Shown here in pieces: positions 24,572 through 32,465 of a stretch of DNA of 64,000 nt (the first letter of the stretch is position 1; every line of letters starts with the position of its first letter). Origin of the DNA: an uncultured Oscillospiraceae bacterium (GTDB lineage: Bacteria > Bacillota > Clostridia > Oscillospirales > Acutalibacteraceae). The DNA lies in the NCBI GenBank assembly GCA_902492455.1, contig CABULH010000013.1, positions 51,426 through 115,425 on the forward strand. Direction: 5' to 3'. The notes under the pieces are model-generated. The model did not search any database, was not told the origin of the DNA, and saw only the letters and a program-made list of their open reading frames with translations. Position numbers and translations under genes: made by a program.

Positions 24572-26962
24572 ATGAAGATTTCTCTCAGCTGGCTCCGCCG
24601 GTATGTGGACGTGGATGTTCCCGTGCAGGAGTTGTGCGATAAAATGATTATGAGCGGCTTTGAGGTGGAAAGCGTGGAGGACCTGGCCGCCACCATGAGC
24701 AATGTGGTGGTGGGCCGCATTGTCAAGCTGGAAAAACACCCGGACGCCGACCGGCTGCAGATTTGCCAGATCGACGTGGGGGAAACGGAGCCGGTACAGA
24801 TCGTCACCGGCGCGGACAATGTGTTCCAAGGCGCGCTGGTCCCCGCCGCCCTGCATGATTCCCGGCTGCCCAACGGAATGCATATCAAAAAAGGCAAGCT
24901 GCGTGGGGCGCCTTCCAACGGTATGCTTTGCTCCGGGGAGGAGCTATGCCTCAAAGAAGTCGACTATCCCGGCGCGGAGGTGCACGGCATCCTGATTCTC
25001 CAGGGCGACTGGGCGCCCGGTACCGATATGCGCACGGTGCTGCAGCTGGACGATGTGGTCATCGACTTTAAAATCACCGCCAACCGCCCCGACTGCCAGA
25101 GCGTCCTGGGCGTGGCCCGGGAAGCGGCGGTAGCCCTGAAAAAGCCTTTTCATCCCCCGGTGCCTGCTTACGCCGTACAGGGAGGGGATATTCACAACCA
25201 CATGAAAATCCGGGTGGACGCTCCCGATCTCTGCCCCCGGTACTACGGCCGTGTGGTGCGCAACGTCCGGATGGGGGAATCCCCCGATTGGATGAAACGC
25301 TGCCTGAAAGCCGCCGGGATGCGGCCCATCAGCAACATTGTGGATATCACCAACTTCGTCATGCTGGAGACCGGCCAGCCCATGCACGCCTTTGATATGC
25401 GGGACATCGCGGGACATGAGATCATCGTCCGCCGGGCCAAGGCCGGGGAAGGCATCACCACCCTGGACGGAAAGGATCACACCCTCACCGAGGATATGCT
25501 CGTCATCGCCGATGCGGAAAAACCTTCCTGCCTGGCAGGCATCATGGGCGGGCTGAACAGTGAGATTAAACCGGACACCAAAGACCTGTTCCTGGAATGC
25601 GCCAAATTCCGTCGGGACAGCGTGCGCCGCACCGCCCGTGCCCTGGGTATGCGCACCGAATCCAGCGCCCGGTTTGAAAAGGGTGTGGACATCAAAAACG
25701 TGGAGTACGCCATGGAACGCGCCCTCCAGCTTATTGCCGAGCTGGACTGCGGCGACATTGTGGAGGGATCCATCGACTGCTGCGCCGGGCTGCCGGAGGA
25801 TCGAGTGCTTCGGGTGACGGCGGAAAGCATCACTGCCCTGTTGGGCGTGGACATTCCCGCTGAAGAAATGGTGCGGATTCTCAACAGTCTGTGTATGCCC
25901 ACGGAACTGGATGGCAATACTCTTATTTGTCGGGTTCCCTCCTTCCGGGATGACGTGGAAGGCCGGGCCGATCTGGCGGAGGAAATCATCCGGGTTTACG
26001 GCTACAGTCATATCGTGGGCACCCCTATGACCGGCAAGGTGGTCCGGGGGCGCCAGCTGCCCCAGCGGCGGATGACCGAAAAGGTAAAATCCTTGCTCAC
26101 TGCTCAGGGAATGCAGGAAATCGTCACCTACTCCTTTATCTCCGCCAAAGCCATGGATCAGCTGGGGCTGGCCGCCGACGATCCGCGGCGGCAGGCCATC
26201 ACCCTGCTCAATCCCCTGGGCGAGGAATATTCCGTGATGCGTACCCAGCTGCTTTCCAGCATGCTGACGGTGCTGTCCACCAACTACAACCGGAAGATTC
26301 CGGCGGCCCGTTTCTTTGAAGCCGGCAAGCTCTTCCTGCCTCATTCCCTCCCTCTGACCGAGCTGCCCAACGAGGTGCCCGCTCTGTCCATGGGGCTGTA
26401 CGGGGAAGGGGAGGATTTCTTCACCCTGAAAGGGTTGCTGGAAGTTCTGGCCGACGGCTTCGGGGCAAAAGTGACCTACAGCCGGTCGGCGGAGCCTTAC
26501 CTTCATCCCGGCCGGCAGGCTCAGGCCGCCGTCGGCGGCCAAGTTTTCGCTCAATTCGGCGAGCTGCACCCCGATACCGCCGCCCGTTATGGGCTGGAGG
26601 GCCGCGTCTATGTGGGCGAAATCCGGCTGGCTCCCTTGTTCGCCGCCAAAAAGGAAGCCGTCATCTACAAGCCCCTGCCCCGGTATCCGGCGGTGGAACG
26701 GGATTTGGCCCTGTTGTGCGATGTGGAATTGCCAGTGGCGGAAATCGAGGAAACCATCCGTTCCTCCGGCGGCAAATACCTGGAGAGCATCGCCTTATTC
26801 GACGTCTATCAGGGGCCCCAGACCGGCGCGGGGAAGAAAAGCGTAGCCTACAGCCTGATGTTCCGTTCCCCGGAGGGCACCCTCTCCGACGGGGATATCG
26901 AACCCTCCCTTCAGAAAATCTTTCAGAATCTTAAGGAAAAAGGATGTATTTTACGCTCATAA
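24572..26962 (+). CDS. pheT: Phenylalanine--tRNA ligase beta subunit
   Basis: 796 aa, the usual bacterial length. Order of domains: N-terminal B1 and the EMAPII-like tRNA-binding domain (residues about 40-155; HPDADRLQICQIDVG), B3/B4 editing domain (about 210-400; NIVDITNFVMLETGQPMHAFD), B5 (about 405-475), the inactive catalytic-like domain (about 490-690) and the C-terminal anticodon-binding FDX-ACB domain (about 700-796; YPAVERDLALLCD). GAAAGGA precedes the ATG by 11 bases. It is expressed with pheS under T-box control. Confidence 0.97.
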   Translation: MKISLSWLRRYVDVDVPVQELCDKMIMSGFEVESVEDLAATMSNVVVGRIVKLEKHPDADRLQICQIDVGETEPVQIVTGADNVFQGALVPAALHDSRLPNGMHIKKGKLRGAPSNGMLCSGEELCLKEVDYPGAEVHGILILQGDWAPGTDMRTVLQLDDVVIDFKITANRPDCQSVLGVAREAAVALKKPFHPPVPAYAVQGGDIHNHMKIRVDAPDLCPRYYGRVVRNVRMGESPDWMKRCLKAAGMRPISNIVDITNFVMLETGQPMHAFDMRDIAGHEIIVRRAKAGEGITTLDGKDHTLTEDMLVIADAEKPSCLAGIMGGLNSEIKPDTKDLFLECAKFRRDSVRRTARALGMRTESSARFEKGVDIKNVEYAMERALQLIAELDCGDIVEGSIDCCAGLPEDRVLRVTAESITALLGVDIPAEEMVRILNSLCMPTELDGNTLICRVPSFRDDVEGRADLAEEIIRVYGYSHIVGTPMTGKVVRGRQLPQRRMTEKVKSLLTAQGMQEIVTYSFISAKAMDQLGLAADDPRRQAITLLNPLGEEYSVMRTQLLSSMLTVLSTNYNRKIPAARFFEAGKLFLPHSLPLTELPNEVPALSMGLYGEGEDFFTLKGLLEVLADGFGAKVTYSRSAEPYLHPGRQAQAAVGGQVFAQFGELHPDTAARYGLEGRVYVGEIRLAPLFAAKKEAVIYKPLPRYPAVERDLALLCDVELPVAEIEETIRSSGGKYLESIALFDVYQGPQTGAGKKSVAYSLMFRSPEGTLSDGDIEPSLQKIFQNLKEKGCILRS

Positions 26963-27045
26963 CGCCTTGAAAAGCCGCATACAATGCCGTATAATAAGAA
27001 CAACCGATATTTCACATCACTTCACATCGGATGGGAGGCCGCCAT

Positions 27046-27291
27046 ATGCTGGACAAGACTATGACCTTTTCACTGGGCGAGGACAAGGAACAGGAAATGA
27101 AACAGATCCTGACTACCGTCTACGATGCGCTGCGGGAAAAGGGCTACAACCCCATCAACCAGATCGTCGGCTATATCCTTTCCGAGGATCCCACCTATAT
27201 CACCACCCACAACAGCGCCCGCAGCCTGATCCGCAAGCTGGACCGGGACGAGTTGCTGCGTGCCTTGGTGCGGTCCTATCTCAACGAGTGA
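27046..27291 (+). CDS. ireB: IreB family regulatory phosphoprotein
   Basis: 81 aa, an almost full-length match in plan to the IreB (formerly DUF965) family of Firmicutes: begins MLDKTMTFSLG, contains GYNPINQIVGYILSEDPTYITTHNSARSLIRKLDRDELL and ends YLNE (quoted in parts). In Enterococcus faecalis IreB is phosphorylated on N-terminal threonines by the kinase IreK and lowers cephalosporin resistance; threonines at positions 5 and 7 are in the right place here. GGGAGG is 7 bases before ATG 27046. In many genomes it neighbours ruvX; here it stands alone behind pheT and has its own terminator. Confidence 0.92.
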   Translation: MLDKTMTFSLGEDKEQEMKQILTTVYDALREKGYNPINQIVGYILSEDPTYITTHNSARSLIRKLDRDELLRALVRSYLNE

Positions 27292-27308
27292 GAACGACTG
27301 GTTTTTTC

Positions 27309-27350
27309 AAGACCGGTATTGCGTCCACCGGGCGCGATACCGGTCTTTTT
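27309..27350 (+). terminator. Terminator after ireB
   Basis: Arms AAGACCGGTAT and ATACCGGTCTT around a 17-base loop, then TTTT. Confidence 0.88.
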
Positions 27351-27377
27351 GCCGGTTGAAAAAGAAAGGTGCAAAGC

Positions 27378-27776
27378 ATGATCACAGCTACTGTAACGGC
27401 GGTATTCCAAGCGGATATTCAAAGGGTATGGGCGGTAGTGACGGACAACCGCCGCATCGACTGGCGAAGCGATCTCAGCCGAGTGGAGTGTTCTCCAGAC
27501 GGCAGCTGCTTCACCGAATACACACGGGAGGGATTCCCTACGAACTTCACCATCACCTGTCTGCAGCCCTTTGAGCGGTATGCTTTCGATCTGCAGAACC
27601 AGAATCTTAGCGGCAGCTGGACCGGTCTCTTTCGGGAAACGGCAGCGGGCACCGAGGTGAAATTCATCGAGGAAATTCAGGTGAAGAATCCGATGATGGC
27701 TTTGTTGGCCCGCGTTTATTTGAAAAAACAGCAGCAGCGGTACACCGCCGATCTGCGCAAAGTTCTCGGAGAATAA
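27378..27776 (+). CDS. SRPBCC-superfamily (START-like) protein
   Basis: 132 aa with the helix-grip plan: a first strand and helix (ITATVTAVFQADIQRVWAVVTD), the DNRRIDWRSDLSRVE loop, a beta-sheet region (FTEYTREGFPTNFTITCLQPFERYAFD), GSWTGLFRETAAGTEVKFIEEIQV and a C-terminal long helix (KKQQQRYTADLRKVLGE). Such proteins bind hydrophobic ligands; many are of unknown role. The ATG at 27378 has AAAGG 8 bases upstream. A terminator follows, convergent with the GyrI-like gene. Confidence 0.85.
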   Translation: MITATVTAVFQADIQRVWAVVTDNRRIDWRSDLSRVECSPDGSCFTEYTREGFPTNFTITCLQPFERYAFDLQNQNLSGSWTGLFRETAAGTEVKFIEEIQVKNPMMALLARVYLKKQQQRYTADLRKVLGE

Positions 27777-27820
27777 GGTCCGGGAAAGATTCCTGTTCTA
27801 GGATTTGTGTTGATATAATA

Positions 27821-27861
27821 ATACCCGGCAAATCATTCGTCGATCTGCCGGGTATTGGTTT
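27821..27861. terminator. Terminator between convergent SRPBCC and GyrI-like genes
   Basis: Arms ATACCCGGCA and TGCCGGGTAT followed by TGGTTTT on the plus strand, and by TATTATA on the minus strand; probably serves the plus-strand gene. Confidence 0.65.
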
Positions 27862-27899
27862 TAGCTTTTCGGTTGGCCTTAATGTGGATACGGAAACTG

Positions 27900-28532
27900 T
27901 CAGGCTTTCCTGATAGGATGGCGAATAACGGTTTTCCACTTTTCTGGAGCAACCTTTCTTGCATCGGACATATAGATTTCATGATGCCGTCGGGTGGCCG
28001 TAAGGTCTGTGACATATCCGTTTTCTTCTAAATATGACTCCATCAAAGCAATCGTTTGTGGTTCATTATCAAAAGGGCCCAGATGCATCATCTGTACGCA
28101 TAGTCCCTCATGAACCGTAAAGAACTCAGCAGAAGAGCAGTCTAACTTTTTCTTTTTTGTCGCGGTTTTGACTGCCCAATCAAAATCCGCCTTAGTTATG
28201 AAATCAGGGAGCCGAATAACAGAGATCCAATGAAAGGCATCTTTGTTGCCATAATTCATTTCACTTGCATGATCCTGCCACCAAAAGCCCTCCAGCGGAG
28301 GTACAACATATTCAAAGAAACCCTGGATCTTGTAGTCAGTTTTATAGCTCATTTTTATGGTATAGGCAATAGCGTATAGGATACCAATTGCCTGTTGATA
28401 TGTCCCGCCCTCCACGTTAGGGTCTCCTGTTCCTCGAACTGCAATATAGTTGGCGGTCGGAACATTTACGATCTCCGGCTTGCTCTTCGGCATATAAAAT
28501 TCTTTATATTCTTTTTTGAAATCAAAAGCCAC
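27900..28532 (-). CDS. GyrI-like small-molecule-binding protein
   Basis: 210 aa of the GyrI-like/SOUL-type ligand-binding group (COG4832 type): PTANYIAVRGTGDPN, YAIAYTIKM, the acidic and aromatic pocket residues in PPLEGFWWQD, and a second half with VHEGLCVQMMHLGPFDNEP and HHEIYMSDARKVAPEKWKTVIRHPI. Members bind or hydrolyse small cyclic or aromatic compounds and can protect from them; no DNA-binding domain is attached here. I start at a GTG at 28532, 7 bases after GGAGG; the ATG at 28538 is only one base from that site. The coding sequence is less GC-rich than its neighbours. Confidence 0.85.
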   Translation of the reverse strand: MAFDFKKEYKEFYMPKSKPEIVNVPTANYIAVRGTGDPNVEGGTYQQAIGILYAIAYTIKMSYKTDYKIQGFFEYVVPPLEGFWWQDHASEMNYGNKDAFHWISVIRLPDFITKADFDWAVKTATKKKKLDCSSAEFFTVHEGLCVQMMHLGPFDNEPQTIALMESYLEENGYVTDLTATRRHHEIYMSDARKVAPEKWKTVIRHPIRKA

Positions 28533-28563
28533 AACCATTCCTCCAAATCTTAATATTGTTTAC

Positions 28564-28592
28564 ATCATATAATACTTATACGTCGATTTCAA
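28564..28592 (-). promoter_or_regulatory. Promoter of the GyrI-like gene
   Basis: Minus-strand TTGAAA (28587-28592) and TATGAT (28564-28569), 17 bases apart. The -35 box overlaps one arm of an inverted repeat, CGTCGATTTCA (28581-28591) / TGAAATCGACG (28639-28649), a possible operator. Confidence 0.65.
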
Positions 28593-28700
28593 GGTATTTA
28601 GAAAGGGCCGAAACCCGCTTCAATTATCATGCATTTGGTGAAATCGACGGAGTCTTGGCCAGCAACAAAAATCTTGAACAGGGACCGGGGAAGCTTTTCC

Positions 28701-28729
28701 TTTACACCAGCTGAAAATTATGCTATACT
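28701..28729 (+). promoter_or_regulatory. Promoter of the 104-aa hypothetical gene
   Basis: TTTACA and TATACT spaced by 17 bases, 42 bases before the start codon. Confidence 0.7.
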
Positions 28730-28771
28730 GAAGAGTATGACAAAACCGATAACGAACAAGGAGGTACGGGA

Positions 28772-29086
28772 ATGGCTGAAAAAGCAACGCCGAAGGCCCC
28801 GAAGAAAAGCCAATTTCTCATGTATAAGGGCAAGCCGCTGGTTCGTTCCGGCAACACCCTGTATTATGGCAATATGACCGATAAGTGTGTGGTGATGCTG
28901 CAGATCCTTTCCACCAAAACGGTGAAGGATATGACGGTGGCGGACAAGGTGCAGGTGCAGCTGATGTCCACCGATCCGGAACTGCGGATGAAGGAACGCA
29001 TCCTCAAACGCAGCGAGAAAACCGGCCTATACAACGCCATGGACATCGGTTCCATCTGGCTGGAACGGGCGCTGGAAGAAAAATAA
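28772..29086 (+). CDS. Conserved-looking hypothetical protein, 104 aa
   Basis: Not a family I can name. The protein is basic at the N-terminus (MAEKATPKAPKKSQFLMYKGKP) and then forms a compact, mostly beta domain (LVRSGNTLYYGNMTDKCVVMLQIL, KVQVQLMSTDPEL) with a C-terminal helix (IGSIWLERALEEK). It has every sign of a real gene: its own promoter, AAGGAGG 8 bases before ATG, typical codon use, and strong hairpins after it. No membrane segment or signal peptide. It stands alone between a divergent GyrI-like gene and a convergent lipoprotein pair. Confidence 0.8.
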   Translation: MAEKATPKAPKKSQFLMYKGKPLVRSGNTLYYGNMTDKCVVMLQILSTKTVKDMTVADKVQVQLMSTDPELRMKERILKRSEKTGLYNAMDIGSIWLERALEEK

Positions 29087-29097
29087 GCGAATCACAA

Positions 29098-29130
29098 GAG
29101 TGGCAGGATGCGATATGCATCCTGCCACTC
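29098..29130. terminator. Perfect 14-bp inverted repeat downstream of the 104-aa gene
   Basis: GAGTGGCAGGATGC and its exact complement around GATAT. There is no T tract directly after, so termination would be imperfect. Confidence 0.6.
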
Positions 29131-29163
29131 CATTTATAGGATACATAGGACATAAAAATGAAA

Positions 29164-29202
29164 GCCGTTGGGAGATAATGCTTTGCATTATCTCCCAACG
29201 GC
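29164..29202. repeat. Perfect 18-bp inverted repeat
   Basis: GCCGTTGGGAGATAATGC pairs exactly with its complement across a TTT loop. It lies 33 bases past a shorter perfect hairpin and 66 bases before the stop of the convergent lipoprotein gene. Confidence 0.7.
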
Positions 29203-29268
29203 CGCCTCAATGGTTTTTCAAGAGATTAACTGCCCGAAAAACTTTTTGCAGCGAATTCAGCAGAACAG

Positions 29269-30264
29269 TCAGCCCCCGGTGATCTGACGCATCACATCCA
29301 CACCGTAAGCCATTTCCAGGGTTCTATACACTTCATCGAAGTTCTCCACCGGATCGCCGTTTTCATCATGGAGCAGTTCCACAATGTTTTGAATATCTGC
29401 AGCGGACAGATCATCCACACTCAGGGTTCTATCTTCATAGGTATCTAAATCGGCCGGCGGCGTCACCGCCACCTTACTGCCAAACGCCTTAAAATCAATG
29501 GAAATATCAAACTTGAAGGTAAGCGTCATCTCCGTGGTCTCTCCCGTTGCCTCATCCGTAACCGGAGCTTTAGCCGTGACTTGGATGGCAGCGGTGTAAT
29601 CGGACAAATACCCGTCCGAACCCGCAAAGCAGGAAATTTCTGGATCCGCAATGGTTATCGTACCATCGCTTACTTCCATTCCCATACTGTTCACCATCTC
29701 ATCCATCTCCTCGCGGACGGCATCGGCGGACAGGGTGAAGGTAAAGGCGGTACCGCCGTCCTTTTCCGCTGTGGTGAGATTCTTTATGTCCTTTTCTCCA
29801 GCAATGAACATAGGATCTGAATTGTCTTCAAAAAGCGACTGGAAATCCGCCCAAGAGGATGCCCGCTTGGTTTTGATATCGGCGGTGGAGGAATACATAA
29901 CGCCATCCTTGAAATAGCTGATGTTGCGGGATTCCTGCCCCATCACGGTGGTGACGCTGTCAGAGAGCATTTCGCCGGAATCGCCGTTGTCGATCAAAGC
30001 AACGTCCTCCTTCACCAGCATTTCCGTGCTTATACCGGTGAATTCCACCACTGCTTTCATATTCAAGGTATACTGATAGCTTTTTTCAGCTGCGGTTTTA
30101 TCAAAAGCCGCCTTATATACATCGTAGGGCTTAGGCGCCTGAGAGGTGGCGGCGGTAGTGGGGGCCGTTATGGAAGAGGGGCCGCCGGCATTGCCGCCGC
30201 AGGCGGTCAGTGTCAACAGAAAAGCGGCGGTGATACCTGCAGCGGCCAGTGTTTTCAGCTTCAT
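29269..30264 (-). CDS. Lipoprotein (DUF6612/LppX-like), second of a pair
   Basis: 331 aa. A lipoprotein signal ends LTACGG (cysteine about residue 22), followed by a Ser/Thr/Pro/Ala-rich linker and a domain that looks like the beta-sheet cup of DUF6612 or LppX/LprG-type lipoproteins (YDVYKAAFDKTAAEKSYQYTLNMKAVVEF, TLSADAVREEMDEMVNSM, LTFKFDISIDFKAFG). The C-terminus adds about 50 helical residues. ATG 30264 is used because AGGAAACC precedes it. It lies 39 bases after a paralog and reads in the same direction, so the two form an operon. Its ligand is unknown; envelope lipid or sensor functions are guesses. Confidence 0.8.
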   Translation of the reverse strand: MKLKTLAAAGITAAFLLTLTACGGNAGGPSSITAPTTAATSQAPKPYDVYKAAFDKTAAEKSYQYTLNMKAVVEFTGISTEMLVKEDVALIDNGDSGEMLSDSVTTVMGQESRNISYFKDGVMYSSTADIKTKRASSWADFQSLFEDNSDPMFIAGEKDIKNLTTAEKDGGTAFTFTLSADAVREEMDEMVNSMGMEVSDGTITIADPEISCFAGSDGYLSDYTAAIQVTAKAPVTDEATGETTEMTLTFKFDISIDFKAFGSKVAVTPPADLDTYEDRTLSVDDLSAADIQNIVELLHDENGDPVENFDEVYRTLEMAYGVDVMRQITGG

Positions 30265-30323
30265 ATGGTTTCCTGTTCCTTTCATGATGCGATTGATTCG
30301 ATAAAATCGGGCTTCGGAAATTT

Positions 30324-31217
30324 CTAAATTTCCTCCATTACAAACTCATCATCCATGGTCGGCATTTCCTGATAGGCATCCAGATCCTCGGGCAGGGTTA
30401 CCGTCACATCCGCGCCGTACTTATCCAGAGAAACCGTGGCATCAAAGGAAAGGGTCATCTTGTTTTTCACAGTTTTTTCCGGGTCATTGATATCCGGCAT
30501 CTCCGTTTCGCCCTCTATACCGATCTTCATCGATAAACTGCGCATCATCTGGTCCTTGTCGAAGATCAGACTCAAGTCAATGTTGGAAAAAGATATTTTT
30601 CCCATGGATTCCAGATCAGCGCCGCCCGCCATCTCCATGGCGGTTTTCAGCAGATCCTTTATCTTCTCCCCCGGGATACTGGAGGTCACCAGATAGCCGC
30701 CGTCATCCCTAGCGGTAACTGTGGAATTTTCCTTCATGCTGGAACTCAAAGTCTCTTCCAGTTCCTTCAGTTCGTCCCCAGGCAGCTGGAATTCGGCATC
30801 GTCGGTCATCGGTGTCTTTAATTTCTGGCCGGATGCCGAGACGTAGTTGTATTCCCCGTCCTGCCACATTTCCATATTGATGGTCTGCCCCATCATGCTC
30901 ATATTCATTAGCATATGGAGCAGGGTGACGCCTTCTTTTTCCTGAGCTTCAATTTTTGCCTTAACCGGAACGGTAATGGTGGTGCCCGCCGAGGATTGGA
31001 TCATCTCCATTTCCAGGCTGCACGCCACACTTTTTTCCGCCTCGATTTTCTCCAACGCCGCCGCGTACAGGACAGAAGCTTCCGGCAGTACCACCGGAGC
31101 AGATGTGGTTTCCGGAGTGGATTGTTCTGGTTCCTGTGGCCGGCCGCCGCAGCCCGCGGCCATGAGCATGAGACCCGCCGCCAAGATCCCGGTCAAGCGC
31201 TTAACCAATTTGTTCAT
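30324..31217 (-). CDS. Lipoprotein (DUF6612/LppX-like), first of a pair
   Basis: 297 aa with a lipoprotein signal (LMLMAAGCGG), a Pro/Ser/Thr/Glu linker and the same domain as the next gene: ALEKIEAEKSVACSLEMEM, QDGEYNYVSASGQK, SFSNIDLSLIFDKDQMMRSLSMKIGI, and SFDATVSLDKYGADVTVTLPEDLDAYQE, which aligns with VAVTPPADLDTYED in the neighbour. It lacks the extra C-terminal helical part. AAGGAGG is 8 bases before ATG. The pair probably arose by duplication and has diverged a lot. Confidence 0.8.
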   Translation of the reverse strand: MNKLVKRLTGILAAGLMLMAAGCGGRPQEPEQSTPETTSAPVVLPEASVLYAAALEKIEAEKSVACSLEMEMIQSSAGTTITVPVKAKIEAQEKEGVTLLHMLMNMSMMGQTINMEMWQDGEYNYVSASGQKLKTPMTDDAEFQLPGDELKELEETLSSSMKENSTVTARDDGGYLVTSSIPGEKIKDLLKTAMEMAGGADLESMGKISFSNIDLSLIFDKDQMMRSLSMKIGIEGETEMPDINDPEKTVKNKMTLSFDATVSLDKYGADVTVTLPEDLDAYQEMPTMDDEFVMEEI

Positions 31218-31351
31218 GATTAACCCTCCTTATTTCATATATCCCATCTTTATATATACACGAAAAAAATCGGTTTTGCAATCTTTTTGCCATATTCTTC
31301 CGCAAAACTTCGCAAAAACCATAGAGGTCCTCCACATAGACAGCATTCATC

Positions 31352-31402
31352 AAAAAAAGAACACGGATCCGCATATTCTTACAATGCAGATCCGTGTTCT
31401 TT
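31352..31402 (-). terminator. Terminator of the LolD-type ATPase gene
   Basis: Arms AAAGAACACGGATC and GATCCGTGTTCTTT around a 19-base loop, followed on the minus strand by a run of T. Confidence 0.88.
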
Positions 31403-31416
31403 TGTGATAGAGCGGA

Positions 31417-32106
31417 TTATCCTGCCGCTGTCAGACTATCCTCTAAAATCCGGCCGTCCTGGATGCGGACCATACGTCCCGCCGAGGCGGCGATGCCTGG
31501 ATCGTGGGTGATGAGGATCACCGTGTGCCCCTGAGCATTGAGGCCCTTCAGGATTCCCAGCACCTCTTCCCCCGCCCGAGTATCCAGATTGCCGGTGGGT
31601 TCGTCCGCCAATATCAGGGGCGGGTGAGAGGCAATCGCCCGGGCGATTGCGGTGCGCTGCTGCTGCCCGCCGGACATCTGGGAAGGGCGATGATCCATCC
31701 GTTCCTCCAACCCCACCTGCCGCAGGCTTTCCACTGCCATCTGCCGCCGCTGCTGACGACCGACGCCCCGGTAAATCAGCGGAAGCTCCACGTTTTCCAG
31801 CGCCGTCAGTCCCGGCACCAGATTAAAGCCCTGAAACACAAAACCGATATGCTGATTGCGGATCACCGACAATTCCCGATCGCTGAGAGAGGCTACATTC
31901 CGTCCTTCCAGACGATAGCGGCCGGAGGTGGGGGTATCCAGGCAGCCCAGCATATTCATCAGGGTAGATTTGCCTGAGCCGGAATGGCCCACAATTGCCA
32001 AAAACTCCCCCCGTTCCACCATCAGGGAAACACCATCCAACGCCCGCACTTCATTGGCGCCGGGATGATAGATTTTATACAGATTCTCAATCTGAATGCA
32101 CGGCAT
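31417..32106 (-). CDS. ABC transporter ATP-binding protein, MacB/LolD type, without a neighbouring permease
   Basis: 229 aa ATPase: Walker A GHSGSGKSTLMNML, LGCLDTPTSGRY, Q-loop FVFQGFNLVPGL, signature MSGGQQQRTAIARAIA, Walker B LILADEPTGNLD and VILITHDPGIA. The LDxPTSG and ADEPTGNLD text is specific for the MacB/LolD/FtsE-like group, which works in mechanotransmission or antimicrobial peptide export with a FtsX-type permease. No such permease is nearby, so it must partner with a product encoded elsewhere, or is a remnant of a system. ATG 32106 follows GGGG by 9 bases. A member of the modular repeat family lies just upstream. Confidence 0.9.
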   Translation of the reverse strand: MPCIQIENLYKIYHPGANEVRALDGVSLMVERGEFLAIVGHSGSGKSTLMNMLGCLDTPTSGRYRLEGRNVASLSDRELSVIRNQHIGFVFQGFNLVPGLTALENVELPLIYRGVGRQQRRQMAVESLRQVGLEERMDHRPSQMSGGQQQRTAIARAIASHPPLILADEPTGNLDTRAGEEVLGILKGLNAQGHTVILITHDPGIAASAGRMVRIQDGRILEDSLTAAG

Positions 32107-32170
32107 GAAAACGCCCCTTTTCCCACTTTTGTTGCTCACAGGATTATCCTGTCCCATTTCGGCGAAAATA

Positions 32171-32362
32171 TTGCAAACTTCCCTCCTTGTGGGTATAATA
32201 GACACAGCCCTTAAAAAGAGAATATTTTCATTGCCGCGGCTGTGTCCCTGCGTTTGCCGACGCGCAAACGCTTCATTTTCCCGGTACAACTGGCACTGCC
32301 CTTAAAAAGAGAATATTTTCATTGCCGCGGCTGTGTCCTTGCGTTTGCCGACGCGCAAACAT
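32171..32362 (+). repeat. Tandem copies of the ~90-bp modular repeat upstream of the phosphohexomutase
   Basis: TTGCAA (32171-32176) and TATAAT (32194-32199), 17 bases apart, precede GACACAGCC. Copy 1 core 32208-32269 and copy 2 core 32299-32360 are 61 of 62 bases identical (period 91). Each contains GGCTGTGTCC, and a hairpin GCGTTTGC/GCGCAAAC. Confidence 0.85.
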
Positions 32363-32465
32363 CAAATATTTATGGTATCAAAAATTCAGCACATCCGATT
32401 ATGTGCTTCTATGAAAAAATGAAAAGGAAACACATCGGATAAATCAAGAGAGGATGGTTGGACAG

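Noticed and set aside
23219..26569. Two 540-550-codon minus-strand open frames opposite pheS and pheT
   Set aside because: Shadow frames with no family features; the T-box and synthetase genes explain the region.
32171..32362. CRISPR array
   Set aside because: There are only two repeat units of about 62 bp with one short gap, no set of short identical repeats with unique spacers, and no cas genes.
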